From: an uncultured Bacteroidales bacterium
GTDB lineage: Bacteria > Bacteroidota > Bacteroidia > Bacteroidales > Bacteroidaceae
NCBI GenBank assembly: GCA_937876995.1
Contig: CALEFD010000034.1
Span: 10,176-74,175 of the forward strand
Direction of reading: 5' to 3'
Length of the DNA stretch: 64,000 nucleotides
Shown here: piece by piece, positions 1-8,073 of the stretch
Position numbering within the stretch: the first letter of the stretch is position 1
Layout: the number at the start of each line of letters is the position of its first letter
Program-made: the position numbers and the translations under genes
Notes under the pieces: model-generated
The model's input: only the letters and a program-made list of their open reading frames with translations
Told to the model about the DNA's origin: nothing
Databases searched by the model: none

Positions 1-1
1 A

Positions 2-178
2 ATTGGTTTTCACAAAATGTTCGGTTATGACGGTACTATTAAGTTGATTGAATTGGGACACTACGAAAGTGAACAGTTCACTGTAGATTTGCTTTACAAC
101 AAGCTTAATAAAGAATTCAGCGAACTGAAACTGGTTAAAACAAACGTTAAGACCAACCCCATAAATTATTGTATATAA
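2..178 (+). CDS. Nif3-like dinuclear metal-centre protein, C-terminal end (partial)
   Basis: The last 58 codons of a gene cut off by the window start. The visible end contains the segment GHYESEQFT, which matches the C-terminal metal-binding helix of the Nif3/YbgI (DUF34) family. In that family the His and the Glu four residues later ligate the two-metal centre, and both are present here. The protein ends with TNPINYCI, close to the usual end of Bacteroidetes members. The biochemical role of the family is unsettled; the automatic name GTP cyclohydrolase 1 type 2 homolog should not be read as function. The next gene starts 23 bp downstream on the same strand. The Nif3 plus zinc-ribbon pairing is a recurrent one in Bacteroidetes, so the two are probably co-transcribed. 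Confidence 0.85.
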   Translation: MGFHKMFGYDGTIKLIELGHYESEQFTVDLLYNKLNKEFSELKLVKTNVKTNPINYCI

Positions 179-201
179 ATGACAAACAAAATATTTTGAT
201 T

Positions 202-1026
202 ATGGCAAAAGAGAAAAGAGATCCGGCGGATTTTTCAGTAGAAGAGAAACTGAAATCCCTTTACCAGTTACAGACCATGTTGTCTGAAATTGACAAGATT
301 AAAACTCTACGTGGTGAATTACCACTGGAAGTACAGGACCTTGAAGATGAAATAGTAGGTTTAAGCACTCGTATTGAAAAGAACAAAACTGAGATTGCAG
401 AATTGACTAAAGCTGTAAGTGAAAATAAAATCAGCATGGAGGCTTCAAGAGCAACCATAGCAAAATACAAGGAACAGCAGGACAATGTACGTAACAACAG
501 AGAATACGACGCTCTAAACAAAGAGATTGAGTTCAAATCATTGGAGATAGAACTCAACGAAAAACATATACGCGAATACACCAACTCCATAACTGCAAAG
601 AGTGAAGAGATGGAACGCAACCTGGCTCTGATTACTGAAAAGAGACAGGAATTGGAAATAAAAAAGACTGAACTTGACGAAATAATCAGCGAAACTCGTT
701 TGGAAGAGGAAAAACTGCGTGAAAAATCAAAGAATCTTGAAATTACAATAGATCCAAGACTCTTGCTTTCATTCAAACGTATCAGAAAAAATACTCGCAA
801 TGGTTTGGGTATTGTATATGTAGAACGTGGTGCTTGCGGTGGTTGCTTTAACAAAATCCCACCTCAGAGACAGCTTGATATACGTCTTCGTAAAAAGATT
901 ATTGTATGCGAATATTGTGGCCGTATTATTATTGACCCACAATTGGCAGGTATAGAAGAGACTCCTGTAGCAGCTCCGGCTCCAAAGAAAAGAGCAAGCA
1001 AAAAGAGCAGTGCAGAAAAAGAGTAA
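202..1026 (+). CDS. coiled-coil C4-type zinc ribbon protein
   Basis: A 274-residue cytoplasmic protein. Residues about 15-190 are rich in Glu, Lys and heptad-spaced Leu/Ile and should form a long antiparallel coiled coil. Residues 212-239 form a C4 zinc ribbon: Cys212 and Cys215 (CGGC), then Cys236 and Cys239 (CEYC). This matches the pfam02591-type zinc-ribbon family (CdsZ-like), for which a nucleic-acid-associated or regulatory role has been proposed. The tail is Ala/Pro/Lys-rich (AAPAPKKRASKKSS), basic and probably disordered. I chose the ATG at 202; an in-frame TTG at 169 would overlap the stop of the upstream gene and adds no family-like residues. A hairpin terminator follows the stop. 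Function is inferred from family only. Confidence 0.85.
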   Translation: MAKEKRDPADFSVEEKLKSLYQLQTMLSEIDKIKTLRGELPLEVQDLEDEIVGLSTRIEKNKTEIAELTKAVSENKISMEASRATIAKYKEQQDNVRNNREYDALNKEIEFKSLEIELNEKHIREYTNSITAKSEEMERNLALITEKRQELEIKKTELDEIISETRLEEEKLREKSKNLEITIDPRLLLSFKRIRKNTRNGLGIVYVERGACGGCFNKIPPQRQLDIRLRKKIIVCEYCGRIIIDPQLAGIEETPVAAPAPKKRASKKSSAEKE

Positions 1027-1039
1027 ATGAAATAGAATA

Positions 1040-1075
1040 GGGGTGACACTTCAAAAGTGACACCCCATTTTATTT
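1040..1075 (+). terminator. intrinsic terminator after the zinc-ribbon gene
   Basis: A 12-position stem (1040-1051 with 1055-1066, one A-A mismatch, CAA loop) starting GGGGTGACACTT, followed by ATTTTATTTATAT. It lies between two convergent genes and serves mainly the plus strand. Confidence 0.8.
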
Positions 1076-1523
1076 ATATAGAATTATAATCGGGAATATC
1101 ATTAAGAAAAACATAACCTCCTGTTTCGTAATCCACCTTTACGCAATAATGATTCATTCCATTACTAACAATTAAATAATCTACCTTAAGAGCTACGTTA
1201 TATCTGGAAATCTGAGCAAAAACATCGCCAGTAATCTTAACGGTAGGAGCCTTATACTCCACTATCAGCTTTGGACAACCATTAGTGTCATATATAACAG
1301 TATCGCATCTCTTCTTTACTTTTCCAACCGTAATAGAACTTTCATTTGCAATATGAGACATAGGATACAGTTTATACTTAACCAGATAATTCACAAAGTG
1401 TTGGCGCACCATCTCTTCCGGAGTAAATGCAACCCATTTCTTGCGAATAGTGTCGAATATGCAAATTTTGCCATTCTGTTCGCAAATTTTTGGCTCAAAA
1501 GCGGGTAAATTTAACTTATCCAT
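1074..1523 (-). CDS. HsdR N-terminal-domain-like protein (PD-D/ExK nuclease fold), orphan
   Basis: A 149-residue protein resembling the stand-alone type I restriction R protein N-terminal domain (HSDR_N_2, pfam13588) often found in Bacteroidetes. The nuclease-fold residues are visible: Asp74 (KKRCDTVIYD), then Glu89-x-Lys91 (LIVEYKAP), with an upstream Glu61 and a Gln104 in FAQISRYN. This is the order expected for the restriction-endonuclease core. No helicase/translocase domain, HsdM or HsdS lies nearby, so it is not a type I system. It faces holA divergently, with a -7-like TATCTTCG at 1557-1564. Its substrate is unknown. Whether it cleaves DNA cannot be told from sequence, though the catalytic set looks intact. 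Confidence 0.75.
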   Translation of the reverse strand: MDKLNLPAFEPKICEQNGKICIFDTIRKKWVAFTPEEMVRQHFVNYLVKYKLYPMSHIANESSITVGKVKKRCDTVIYDTNGCPKLIVEYKAPTVKITGDVFAQISRYNVALKVDYLIVSNGMNHYCVKVDYETGGYVFLNDIPDYNSI

Positions 1524-1556
1524 TTTAACTTTGTAAGATAATATCCAGCAATAGTG

Positions 1557-1564
1557 CGAAGATA
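1557..1564 (-). promoter_or_regulatory. putative variant -7 box (TATCTTCG)
   Basis: On the minus strand TATCTTCG lies 34 bp upstream of the ATG of the HsdR-N-like gene. It differs from the Bacteroidetes -7 consensus TAnnTTTG at one position. No clear -33 TTG was found. The same variant precedes several other genes in this window. Confidence 0.45.
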
Positions 1565-1580
1565 GTTATTTTGAATTATA

Positions 1581-2624
1581 ATGGCAACATCAGGCGTAGC
1601 ATATAGAACTATAATGGGCGAATTAAAGCAAGGAAAATATAGCCCCATCTATTATTTGATGGGCGAAGAATCCTTCTTTATAGACTCCATATCAGATTAT
1701 ATAAGAGAGAATGCATTAAGCGAAGAAGAACGAGATTTTAACCAGATAGTTGTGTATGGCGCGGATACCACAATGAGCGAAGTGGTTCAAAGAGCTAAAG
1801 CATATCCTATGGGCGCAAACAGACAGGTTATTATAGTCAAAGAGGCGCAAACATTGGTTAAAGAACATAATGGAGGTGTAGATCCATTGGAAATCTTAGG
1901 TTCATACCTTCAAAACATACAACCAACAACCATACTTGTATTCTGCCACAAAAACGGTAAATTAGACAGCAGAAAAAAGATTGTTGGAGCTATTAAACAG
2001 TGCGGTACACTATTTGAATCGGCTAAAATCAAAGAAAATGAGATGCCTTTATACATAAATGAATATGTAAATGAAAAACAACTTAGAATATCAGATAGAG
2101 CTACATCTATGATTGTAGAGGCTGTCGGTACCGATATATCCAGACTTATAACAGAGTTAGATAAACTTAATGTTGCATCAGGAGGTTCAGGTAAAGAGAT
2201 AACACCCGATTTAGTAGAACAGAATGTAGGTATTAGCAAGGAGTATAATGTATTTGAATTTCAACGCGCACTTATAAGCAAAGATATACTCAAAGCCAAT
2301 AAAATAGCTGCATACTATGAAAATAACTCTAAAAACTATCCTATACAGATGATTACAGCCACTATATTTGGCTATTATTCAAATTTAATGCTTGCTTATT
2401 ACGCCCCAAATAAAACAGAACAGGGGGTAGCAGAGTTTTTGGGATTAAAAAACAGCTGGGGTGTTAAAGATTATATGATTGGAATGAAAAACTACACAGC
2501 CAGACAAGTATTGGAGATAATAGGCTATATAAGAGAATATGATGCAAAATCAAAAGGTGTGGAAAATTCAGGCAATACTACGGATGGTTTATTACGAGAA
2601 CTATTATTTAAGATTTTGCACTAA
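1581..2624 (+). CDS. holA: DNA polymerase III subunit delta
   Basis: A 347-residue protein that should be the delta (wrench) subunit of the clamp loader, opening the beta clamp together with DnaX and delta prime. The N-terminal part has the HolA-type start YRTIMGELKQGKYSPIYYLM followed by GEESFFIDSI. The position matching a P-loop is not a functional Walker A, as expected for delta. The middle contains SRLITELDKL, typical of the AAA+ lid of HolA, and the C-terminal third is helical (FEFQRALISKDILKANKIAAYY), matching the collar domain. Length is normal for the family. It stands alone between the divergent nuclease-fold gene and a strong terminator. Its partner DnaX is at 47640 in this window. 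Confidence 0.92.
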   Translation: MATSGVAYRTIMGELKQGKYSPIYYLMGEESFFIDSISDYIRENALSEEERDFNQIVVYGADTTMSEVVQRAKAYPMGANRQVIIVKEAQTLVKEHNGGVDPLEILGSYLQNIQPTTILVFCHKNGKLDSRKKIVGAIKQCGTLFESAKIKENEMPLYINEYVNEKQLRISDRATSMIVEAVGTDISRLITELDKLNVASGGSGKEITPDLVEQNVGISKEYNVFEFQRALISKDILKANKIAAYYENNSKNYPIQMITATIFGYYSNLMLAYYAPNKTEQGVAEFLGLKNSWGVKDYMIGMKNYTARQVLEIIGYIREYDAKSKGVENSGNTTDGLLRELLFKILH

Positions 2625-2676
2625 GTATTGAGGTTAACTCAAAATATTCAAATCTCAGCGAGTAGAGTTTTAATGA

Positions 2677-2708
2677 GAGTGGTAAATTAGTTTTGCCACT
2701 CTTTTTTT
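2677..2708 (+). terminator. intrinsic terminator after holA
   Basis: A 10-bp stem, GAGTGGTAAA (2677-2686) with TTTGCCACTC (2692-2701), one G-T pair, loop TTAGT, then seven T residues. Confidence 0.9.
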
Positions 2709-3242
2709 ATAGCAACAAATAGGTAGCAAAATATATATTAAGCTTTTTTAACAGATGTACATCACAAACATTTGTATCATTTCATTTTACAATAGTATTC
2801 AAACATATATATATCACATTTGTATCATCATCAATCTACTTACACCTAATTATAGATCATTTAGCGCACAGCAATTATATGCATTTTAATATACAAAATC
2901 AATCTACAAACATAATTAACTAAATATCAGTATAGTTACGGAAAAATTCAGCACTAAAATTTAGAAAAATGGGACTGCGTTATGCAAAAGACAGGAGAAA
3001 CATCAATGAATCGAGATGTTTTAAAGATTATTTTATTTATAATCAGTTATTTAAGTAATTTTACCAAAGTAATTTCTAACATTATTTTTGCACATTGTTT
3101 ACACAAATAGGATAAAACAATATTCCTGAATGTTACTTTTGTTATGTTACATCTGTATCGCACACAATTGTATCAAAACAATATTTTTGTATCACAATAT
3201 TTTTGTTTACTTTTGTAACAACTACTCAAAATTTATACAAAA
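2709..3242 (+). promoter_or_regulatory. AT-rich regulatory region upstream of the XRE regulator
   Basis: The only stretch over 300 bases without a clear gene. It is very AT-rich. It holds several perfect or near -7 boxes: TATTTTTG at 3083-3090, TACTTTTG at 3134-3141, TATTTTTG at 3182-3189 and 3198-3205, and TACTTTTG at 3208-3215. The last has TTTG at 3186-3189, 18 bp upstream, and lies 27 bp before the ATG, so it is the best candidate promoter. ATATTTTTGT is repeated directly with a 16-bp period (3181 and 3197). A 29-codon reading frame at 2969-3058 has no recognisable product and I do not call it as a gene. Confidence 0.6.
2771..3195 (+). repeat. dispersed TTTGTATCA motifs (candidate operators)
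   Basis: The motif TTTGTATCA occurs at 2771-2779, 2819-2827 and 3186-3194. Close variants are ATTGTATCA at 3167-3175 and TCTGTATCG at 3152-3160. The two upstream copies continue as TTTGTATCAT. A related TTGTGTATCAATC lies downstream of the regulator at about 3748-3760. The copies cluster around the XRE-type gene at 3243, so autoregulatory binding sites are a reasonable inference. AT-rich sequence produces chance repeats, so this remains a candidate. Confidence 0.4.
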
Positions 3243-3707
3243 ATGGATATGAGAGAACGTCTTTTAGAACTTATGAATCAATTAAACATGTCACCTACAC
3301 AGTTTGCATCTGCCATAGGTGCCAGCAGAACTACCATACAACATATAATGAGCGGTAGAAATGAGCCCAGCCTTAAAATTATCACCTCTATATACGAAAC
3401 CTTTCCAAGCGTAGATATTAAATGGTTGCTTAAAGGAGAAGGAGCTGCTTTTACAAATCAATCTCAAATTACCGATTACCCACTGTTTGAGAATGATGAG
3501 AATCGTTTTTTTCAGAACGAAGTACGAAACGAGATCAAAAATTCAAATCTCGACAGGCAAAACAGCCCTAAAAATACAAAGCAAAAAACTGATAATAAGA
3601 AGAATACACTTAATATAACCTCTAATTTAAACAACAAAAAAATCAAAGAAATTGTAGTTTTCTTTGAAGATGGCACTTTTGAAAAATTTTCAGAAAACAA
3701 TAAATAA
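3243..3707 (+). CDS. XRE/Cro-CI-type HTH transcriptional regulator
   Basis: A 154-residue DNA-binding protein. Residues 5-60 form a Cro/CI helix-turn-helix: MSPTQFASAIGASRTTIQHI contains the two recognition helices, and GRNEPSLKII follows, as in the HTH_3 family. WLLKGEG after the domain is a typical Bacteroidetes phage-repressor-like continuation. The middle (about 75-130) is Asn/Lys-rich and probably a flexible linker. The last 22 residues (KEIVVFFEDGTFEKF) form a short conserved beta-type module, common at the C-terminus of such Bacteroidetes regulators and perhaps used for oligomerisation. There is no peptidase domain, so LexA-like self-cleavage is unlikely. The gene is monocistronic, under the promoter cluster described upstream. 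The target genes are unknown; autoregulation is the simplest guess. Confidence 0.8.
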   Translation: MDMRERLLELMNQLNMSPTQFASAIGASRTTIQHIMSGRNEPSLKIITSIYETFPSVDIKWLLKGEGAAFTNQSQITDYPLFENDENRFFQNEVRNEIKNSNLDRQNSPKNTKQKTDNKKNTLNITSNLNNKKIKEIVVFFEDGTFEKFSENNK

Positions 3708-3721
3708 TTTGTCATAAACTA

Positions 3722-3750
3722 TTGTTTGTTGTAAAAAAACGTTATTTTTG
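3722..3750 (+). promoter_or_regulatory. promoter of the LRR lipoprotein gene
   Basis: TATTTTTG at 3743-3750 with TTG at 3722-3724, 18 bp apart, fitting the Bacteroidetes consensus. The 5' leader would be about 80 nt. Confidence 0.6.
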
Positions 3751-3837
3751 TGTATCAATCTTTGTTCAAAAAAATAATCATCAGATTTATCTTTTTGAAC
3801 ATTGTGATATATATAATATGAGATTAACTAAAAGTAC

Positions 3838-4803
3838 ATGTTTATGAAAAAGTCCATTTTGTTATTAGTATCGGTTTTGTTTATATTAACAGGTTGCAAA
3901 ACCACAAAGGTTACAAAAGCTAATCCAAGCGAAGTATGGCAAACAATGATGGTAAAACAGATTTCATCAGAAATCAATGATGGTATTATCACGGCCACAT
4001 ATAGCAATGGTACCACTTTGTATTATAGAATTTTAGATAACTTTGGTAACGTATCGCTTACTTGGGATAGAAGCAACGGCAGAACCAGTTACGAAACTCA
4101 GAGCAATTACAAAGGAGATATCGAGATTCCTTCGTTTGTTACAGTAGGTGCAAATGATGAATTTGTATTCCGTGTAATGGAAATAGACCAGCACGCATTC
4201 TGTCATAGCACCAGTTTGAGAAGCATATCAATACCTTATTCAGTACTAAGAATCAACATTGATGCATTTAGCGAATGTATTGAATTAGAGCGTATCACAG
4301 TTAACCCTAACAACCAGACCTATAAGGACGTAGAAGGCGTTTTGTATAGCAAGGATTCAAGAATGATTATCAATTATCCTGCAAAGAAGAAAGACAAAGT
4401 GTATATTTTGCCGGAAGAGGTTTCATTTATTTGTACAGAAGCATTTAAAGACAACCATAATCTTGAAGTTATTAAGATTGGCGATAACGTTACAGCATTG
4501 AGTGACTACGCATTTAAGAATTGCACAAACTTAAAGACTGTAGCATTAGGCAGCAATGTTAGAATTATAGGTAAGGAAGCATTTGCTAATTGTCCTAACT
4601 TAAGAGAAATATTCTCTGCAAACGTATTCCCTCCTCATAACAGTCCAAAGGTGTTTGATTCTACCATATATGATAAGTGTGTAGTGTATGTACCAACAGG
4701 TAGTTCATTCCACTATCGTAGAACTTTGGAATGGCAGGATTTCAAGAATATGGAAGAACGTGAACACAGATTGTTCAAGGTTATGTTCGGTGGTGAGTAT
4801 TAA
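3838..4803 (+). CDS. BspA-type leucine-rich-repeat lipoprotein
   Basis: A 321-residue exported protein. The signal sequence ends in the lipobox LTGC with Cys20 as the lipidated residue. From about residue 95 onward there are LRR_5 (BspA/Treponema-type) repeats, seen as recurring blocks such as DQHAFCHSTSLRSISIPYSV, DAFSECIELERITV, EAFKDNHNLEVIKIGDNV and YAFKNCTNLKTVALGSNV. The order AF-x-x-C-x-x-L-x-x-I is diagnostic. The region before the repeats (25-95) is beta-rich and unassigned. Such proteins are surface or periplasmic and often bind host or polymeric ligands, but the ligand here is unknown. Translation may instead begin at the second ATG (3844), which gives a cleaner MKKS start. It is monocistronic, with a promoter upstream and a terminator downstream. 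Confidence 0.82.
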   Translation: MFMKKSILLLVSVLFILTGCKTTKVTKANPSEVWQTMMVKQISSEINDGIITATYSNGTTLYYRILDNFGNVSLTWDRSNGRTSYETQSNYKGDIEIPSFVTVGANDEFVFRVMEIDQHAFCHSTSLRSISIPYSVLRINIDAFSECIELERITVNPNNQTYKDVEGVLYSKDSRMIINYPAKKKDKVYILPEEVSFICTEAFKDNHNLEVIKIGDNVTALSDYAFKNCTNLKTVALGSNVRIIGKEAFANCPNLREIFSANVFPPHNSPKVFDSTIYDKCVVYVPTGSSFHYRRTLEWQDFKNMEEREHRLFKVMFGGEY

Positions 4804-4823
4804 ACCAATAACAGTATATAATA

Positions 4824-4857
4824 AAATAGGTCAACTTCAATGTTGGCCTATTTTTTT
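4824..4857 (+). terminator. intrinsic terminator after the LRR gene
   Basis: A 12-bp stem, AAATAGGTCAAC (4824-4835) with GTTGGCCTATTT (4842-4853), one G-T pair, six-base loop, followed by a T run. Confidence 0.9.
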
Positions 4858-4901
4858 ACACAATAAATTGTTGTAACTTTATGCCATAAATAAATAAGGA
4901 G

Positions 4902-5675
4902 ATGAAAAAGTATCAATTAGACTTGATAGTAGTGGATAATGTAATGGTTGGTAACAGCGCAACACTGTTAACACTTACCCATTCAGAGCCACTGCCGGAA
5001 ATGATTGCAGGACAATTTGCTGAGCTACAGGTAGATAAAGCCAAAGTACTGCTACGCCGTCCAATATCTATACATAATGTAGATAAAACCACTAACACCG
5101 TAGAATTTCTTATTCAGATAGTAGGTGAAGGTACAAAGGAACTTGCAAATCTAAAGAGAGGAGATTCATTAAATGTATTGCTCCCATTAGGTAATGGTTT
5201 TGGATACGCAGGCACAACACAATCACCTTTATTAATAGGTGGCGGTGTAGGTGTAGCACCACTTTTACATTTGGGTAAAGAACTTAAATCAAGAGGTATA
5301 ACACCTACATTCCTATTTGGAGGACGTTCTAAAGAACACTTATTGAGATTAGAGAGTTTTGAAGCTGTAGGAAAAGTATATGTTACTACAGAAGATGCCT
5401 CTTTAGGTGAAAAAGGGTTTGTAACAAACCATTCACTTTTGATTGACGGCGATAATTATGATAAAATTTTTGCGTGTGGACCAACACCTATGCTAAAAGC
5501 GGTTGCTGCCTGGGCTAACGAACACGAAATAGCTTGCGAAGTATCGTTAGAACATAAAATGGCATGTGGAATAGGCGCGTGTCTATGTTGCGTAGAGAAT
5601 ACAGAAGATGGTAATGTGTGTGTATGTAAAGAAGGGCCGGTATTTTCAATAGATAAATTATTATGGAACAATTAA
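4902..5675 (+). CDS. pyrK: dihydroorotate dehydrogenase electron-transfer subunit
   Basis: A 257-residue flavo-iron-sulfur subunit of the type 1B (NAD-dependent) dihydroorotate dehydrogenase; it passes electrons between PyrD and NAD. The N-terminal FAD-binding barrel contains the RxxS-type motif RRPIS (52-56). The NAD-binding lobe has GGGVGVAP (113-120) and CGPTPM (192-197). The [2Fe-2S] cluster is formed by Cys222, Cys227, Cys230 and Cys242, in CGIGACLCC followed by VCKEGPVF. Length is normal. The start is preceded directly by AAGGAG. The gene overlaps pyrD by 13 bp, consistent with translational coupling of the two subunits. Confidence 0.95.
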   Translation: MKKYQLDLIVVDNVMVGNSATLLTLTHSEPLPEMIAGQFAELQVDKAKVLLRRPISIHNVDKTTNTVEFLIQIVGEGTKELANLKRGDSLNVLLPLGNGFGYAGTTQSPLLIGGGVGVAPLLHLGKELKSRGITPTFLFGGRSKEHLLRLESFEAVGKVYVTTEDASLGEKGFVTNHSLLIDGDNYDKIFACGPTPMLKAVAAWANEHEIACEVSLEHKMACGIGACLCCVENTEDGNVCVCKEGPVFSIDKLLWNN

Positions 5676-6574
5676 AAACCAATATTGGTAATTTGCAATT
5701 AAAGAATCCGGTAATGACAGCTTCCGGTACATTTGGTTATGGAACAGAATATGCCGATTTCTTTGATATAGCAAAATTAGGAGGAATTCTTGTAAAGGGT
5801 ACCACCCTGCATCGTAGAGAAGGTAATCCATATCCACGTATGGCAGAAACACCATCAGGTATGCTGAATGCAGTAGGATTGCAAAATAAAGGAGTTGATT
5901 ATTTTGTAGAAAACATATATCCTACTATTAAAGATATAGATACAAATATAATAGTAAACGTATCGGGATCTTGCATAGATGATTATGTTCAAACTGCAGA
6001 AATCATTAATCATCTTGATAAAATACCTGCTATAGAGCTTAACATATCGTGCCCAAATGTAAAACAGGGAGGTATGGCTTTTGGTGTAACAACACAAGGA
6101 GCATCGGAAGTGGTAAAAGCAGTAAGAAGAGTTTATGATAAGACGTTGATAGTTAAATTATCTCCAAACGTAACAGATATCACAGAAATTGCAAAGGCAG
6201 TTGAAGCACAAGGTGCTGATAGTGTATCACTTATCAACACATTACTTGGTATGGCCATAGACAGCGAAAGACGCAAACCTATTCTTTCAACCATTACAGG
6301 TGGCTTAAGTGGTCCAGCTGTAAAACCTATTGCTCTACGAATGGTTTGGCAAACATACAAAGCCGTAAAGATTCCAATTGTAGGTATTGGCGGTATCATG
6401 ACAGCTGCAGATGCCATTGAATTCCTACTGGCAGGGGCAACCGCAATAGAAGTAGGAACTGCCAACTTTATAGATCCTGCAGTTTGTAGCAAAATAGTAG
6501 ATGGAATTGAAGATTATCTGAATCGCCATAACATACCATCTGTAAAGGATCTTATAGGCGCTTTAGAAGTATAA
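5663..6574 (+). CDS. pyrD: dihydroorotate dehydrogenase, catalytic subunit (type 1B)
   Basis: A 303-residue FMN enzyme oxidising dihydroorotate to orotate in de novo pyrimidine synthesis. It is a TIM barrel with the family signatures [11 protein letters not shown] near the start, [10 protein letters not shown] (67-76), [12 protein letters not shown] with the active-site Cys130 (Cys rather than Ser is the class 1 base), and the phosphate-binding end VGIGGI...[12 protein letters not shown]. It is paired with pyrK through a 13-bp overlap, which identifies it as the 1B form. The other pyrimidine gene seen here, pyrC, is 38 kb away. Confidence 0.96.
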   Translation: MEQLKTNIGNLQLKNPVMTASGTFGYGTEYADFFDIAKLGGILVKGTTLHRREGNPYPRMAETPSGMLNAVGLQNKGVDYFVENIYPTIKDIDTNIIVNVSGSCIDDYVQTAEIINHLDKIPAIELNISCPNVKQGGMAFGVTTQGASEVVKAVRRVYDKTLIVKLSPNVTDITEIAKAVEAQGADSVSLINTLLGMAIDSERRKPILSTITGGLSGPAVKPIALRMVWQTYKAVKIPIVGIGGIMTAADAIEFLLAGATAIEVGTANFIDPAVCSKIVDGIEDYLNRHNIPSVKDLIGALEV

Positions 6575-6600
6575 CTAATTAACTGACTGAATTATAGATT

Positions 6601-8073
6601 ATGACTATTAAAGATTTACAACCATCAAAGGTATGGGAAAATTTCTACCTTTTAACTAGAGTTCCACGTCCTTCTAAACATGAAGAAAAAGTACGTGAAT
6701 TCCTTTTGGATTGGGCAAAAGAACGCAACATAGAAGCATTCACAGATAAAACAGGCAATGTTATAATGCGTGTTCCGGCCACTCCGGGATATGAAAACAA
6801 AAAAGGAATTGTTTTCCAGGGTCACATGGATATGGTACCTCAGAAGAATGCAGATACCGTTCACGATTTTGAAAACGACCCAATAGAAACATACGTTGAT
6901 GGAGATTGGTTAAGAGCAAAAGGAACAACACTTGGAGCAGACAATGGTTTAGGTCTTGCACTTGGTATGGCTATGTTGGAATCTAAAGATATTCAGCACG
7001 GTCCATTAGAACTGCTTGCAACATACGACGAAGAGACCGGCATGACCGGTGCAATGTTATTAGAACCGGGTATCTTGAAAGGCGAAATCCTTATAAACCT
7101 GGATTCTGAAGAGGAGGGAGAACTATGCATAGGATGCGCAGGAGGCCTTGATGCTACTGCATACGACGAATATCAGCGCAAACCAATGCCTGAAAACCAT
7201 CTATGCTACTCATTAGCAGTAAAAGGTTTCTCCGGTGGTCATTCAGGTATAGAGATAAACAAATACAGAGCTAACGCCAATAAAGTAGCAGCCAGAATTC
7301 TCTACTCACTTCTTACTGAGGCCGATGTAAAGCTTTTGGATTTGGAAGGAGGTACACTGCGCAATGCCATTCCAAGAGAATGTTTTGCTACTGTATATGT
7401 TCCGGCAGACAAAGTAGAAAAAGCAAAAGAAATTATTGATACTATTTTTGCTCAGGTTAAAAACGAATATATGGTTACAGATCCAAATTGTAATTATCTG
7501 TTTGAACCATACGTTTGCAAAGAGGGAGAAGTTTGCGACCCTGATGAATGTCTATACGTAGAAGAAGCTACAGCTATAAGATATATGCAATCTATACTTG
7601 CCTGTCCCGATGGCGTAGAGAGAATGAGTGACCAGATGTCGGGACTTGTAGAGACATCCAATAATTTAGCTATAGTAAATATCTATAAAGGCGAATTTTC
7701 TGTTAAATGTCTGATGAGAAGCTCGGTAGATAGTGCGAAAGACCTGCTTGCCTTAAAGATAAAGAGCCTATTCGCACTTGCAAACATCAAAGTTGACTTT
7801 GATGGAGGTTATTCAGGATGGGCACCGAATGCAGATTCAGAGATTCTTAAGCTAATGAAACAGACATATTGCGATATGTTTGGAAAAGAACCTCACGTTA
7901 TGGCTGTTCATGCAGGTTTAGAGTGCGGTATTCTTAGTGGAGCATACCCAAATTGGGATATGATTTCATGTGGACCTACATTAGTTAGCCCACACTCACC
8001 TGACGAGCGTTGTTATATTCCAACTGTACAAAAAGTATGGGATTATCTAATTGAAGTAGTAAAAAGAGTATAA
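6601..8073 (+). CDS. pepD: aminoacyl-histidine dipeptidase (M20, PepD family)
   Basis: A 490-residue cytosolic dipeptidase of peptidase family M20C. The two-zinc active site is visible: His75 and Asp77 in GHMDMVPQ, Asp114 in GADNGLG, the catalytic Glu144 and Glu145 in DEETGMTG, Asp168 in LDSEEEGELCIGCAGG, and the C-terminal SPHSPDERCYI histidine. The lid/dimerisation domain lies roughly between residues 200 and 390. Length matches other PepD proteins. It broadly hydrolyses dipeptides, including Xaa-His in characterised members. The stop overlaps the start of the MFS gene by one base (TAATG), so the two are probably co-expressed. Confidence 0.93.
   Translation: MTIKDLQPSKVWENFYLLTRVPRPSKHEEKVREFLLDWAKERNIEAFTDKTGNVIMRVPATPGYENKKGIVFQGHMDMVPQKNADTVHDFENDPIETYVDGDWLRAKGTTLGADNGLGLALGMAMLESKDIQHGPLELLATYDEETGMTGAMLLEPGILKGEILINLDSEEEGELCIGCAGGLDATAYDEYQRKPMPENHLCYSLAVKGFSGGHSGIEINKYRANANKVAARILYSLLTEADVKLLDLEGGTLRNAIPRECFATVYVPADKVEKAKEIIDTIFAQVKNEYMVTDPNCNYLFEPYVCKEGEVCDPDECLYVEEATAIRYMQSILACPDGVERMSDQMSGLVETSNNLAIVNIYKGEFSVKCLMRSSVDSAKDLLALKIKSLFALANIKVDFDGGYSGWAPNADSEILKLMKQTYCDMFGKEPHVMAVHAGLECGILSGAYPNWDMISCGPTLVSPHSPDERCYIPTVQKVWDYLIEVVKRV

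Noticed and set aside
1074..1523. Fragment of a type I restriction system or defence island
   Set aside because: The protein is complete for the stand-alone family, and no methylase, specificity or helicase gene lies near.
2969..3058. 29-codon frame starting MGLRYAKDRRN in the AT-rich gap
   Set aside because: No recognisable promoter at the right spacing, no family resemblance and no neighbouring partner. Chance frame is more likely.
4860..4901. Riboswitch or attenuator before pyrKD
   Set aside because: The gap of about 45 bases between terminator and ATG is too short and shows no conserved aptamer or attenuator structure. No PyrR-type or purine riboswitch was seen before the purine genes either.
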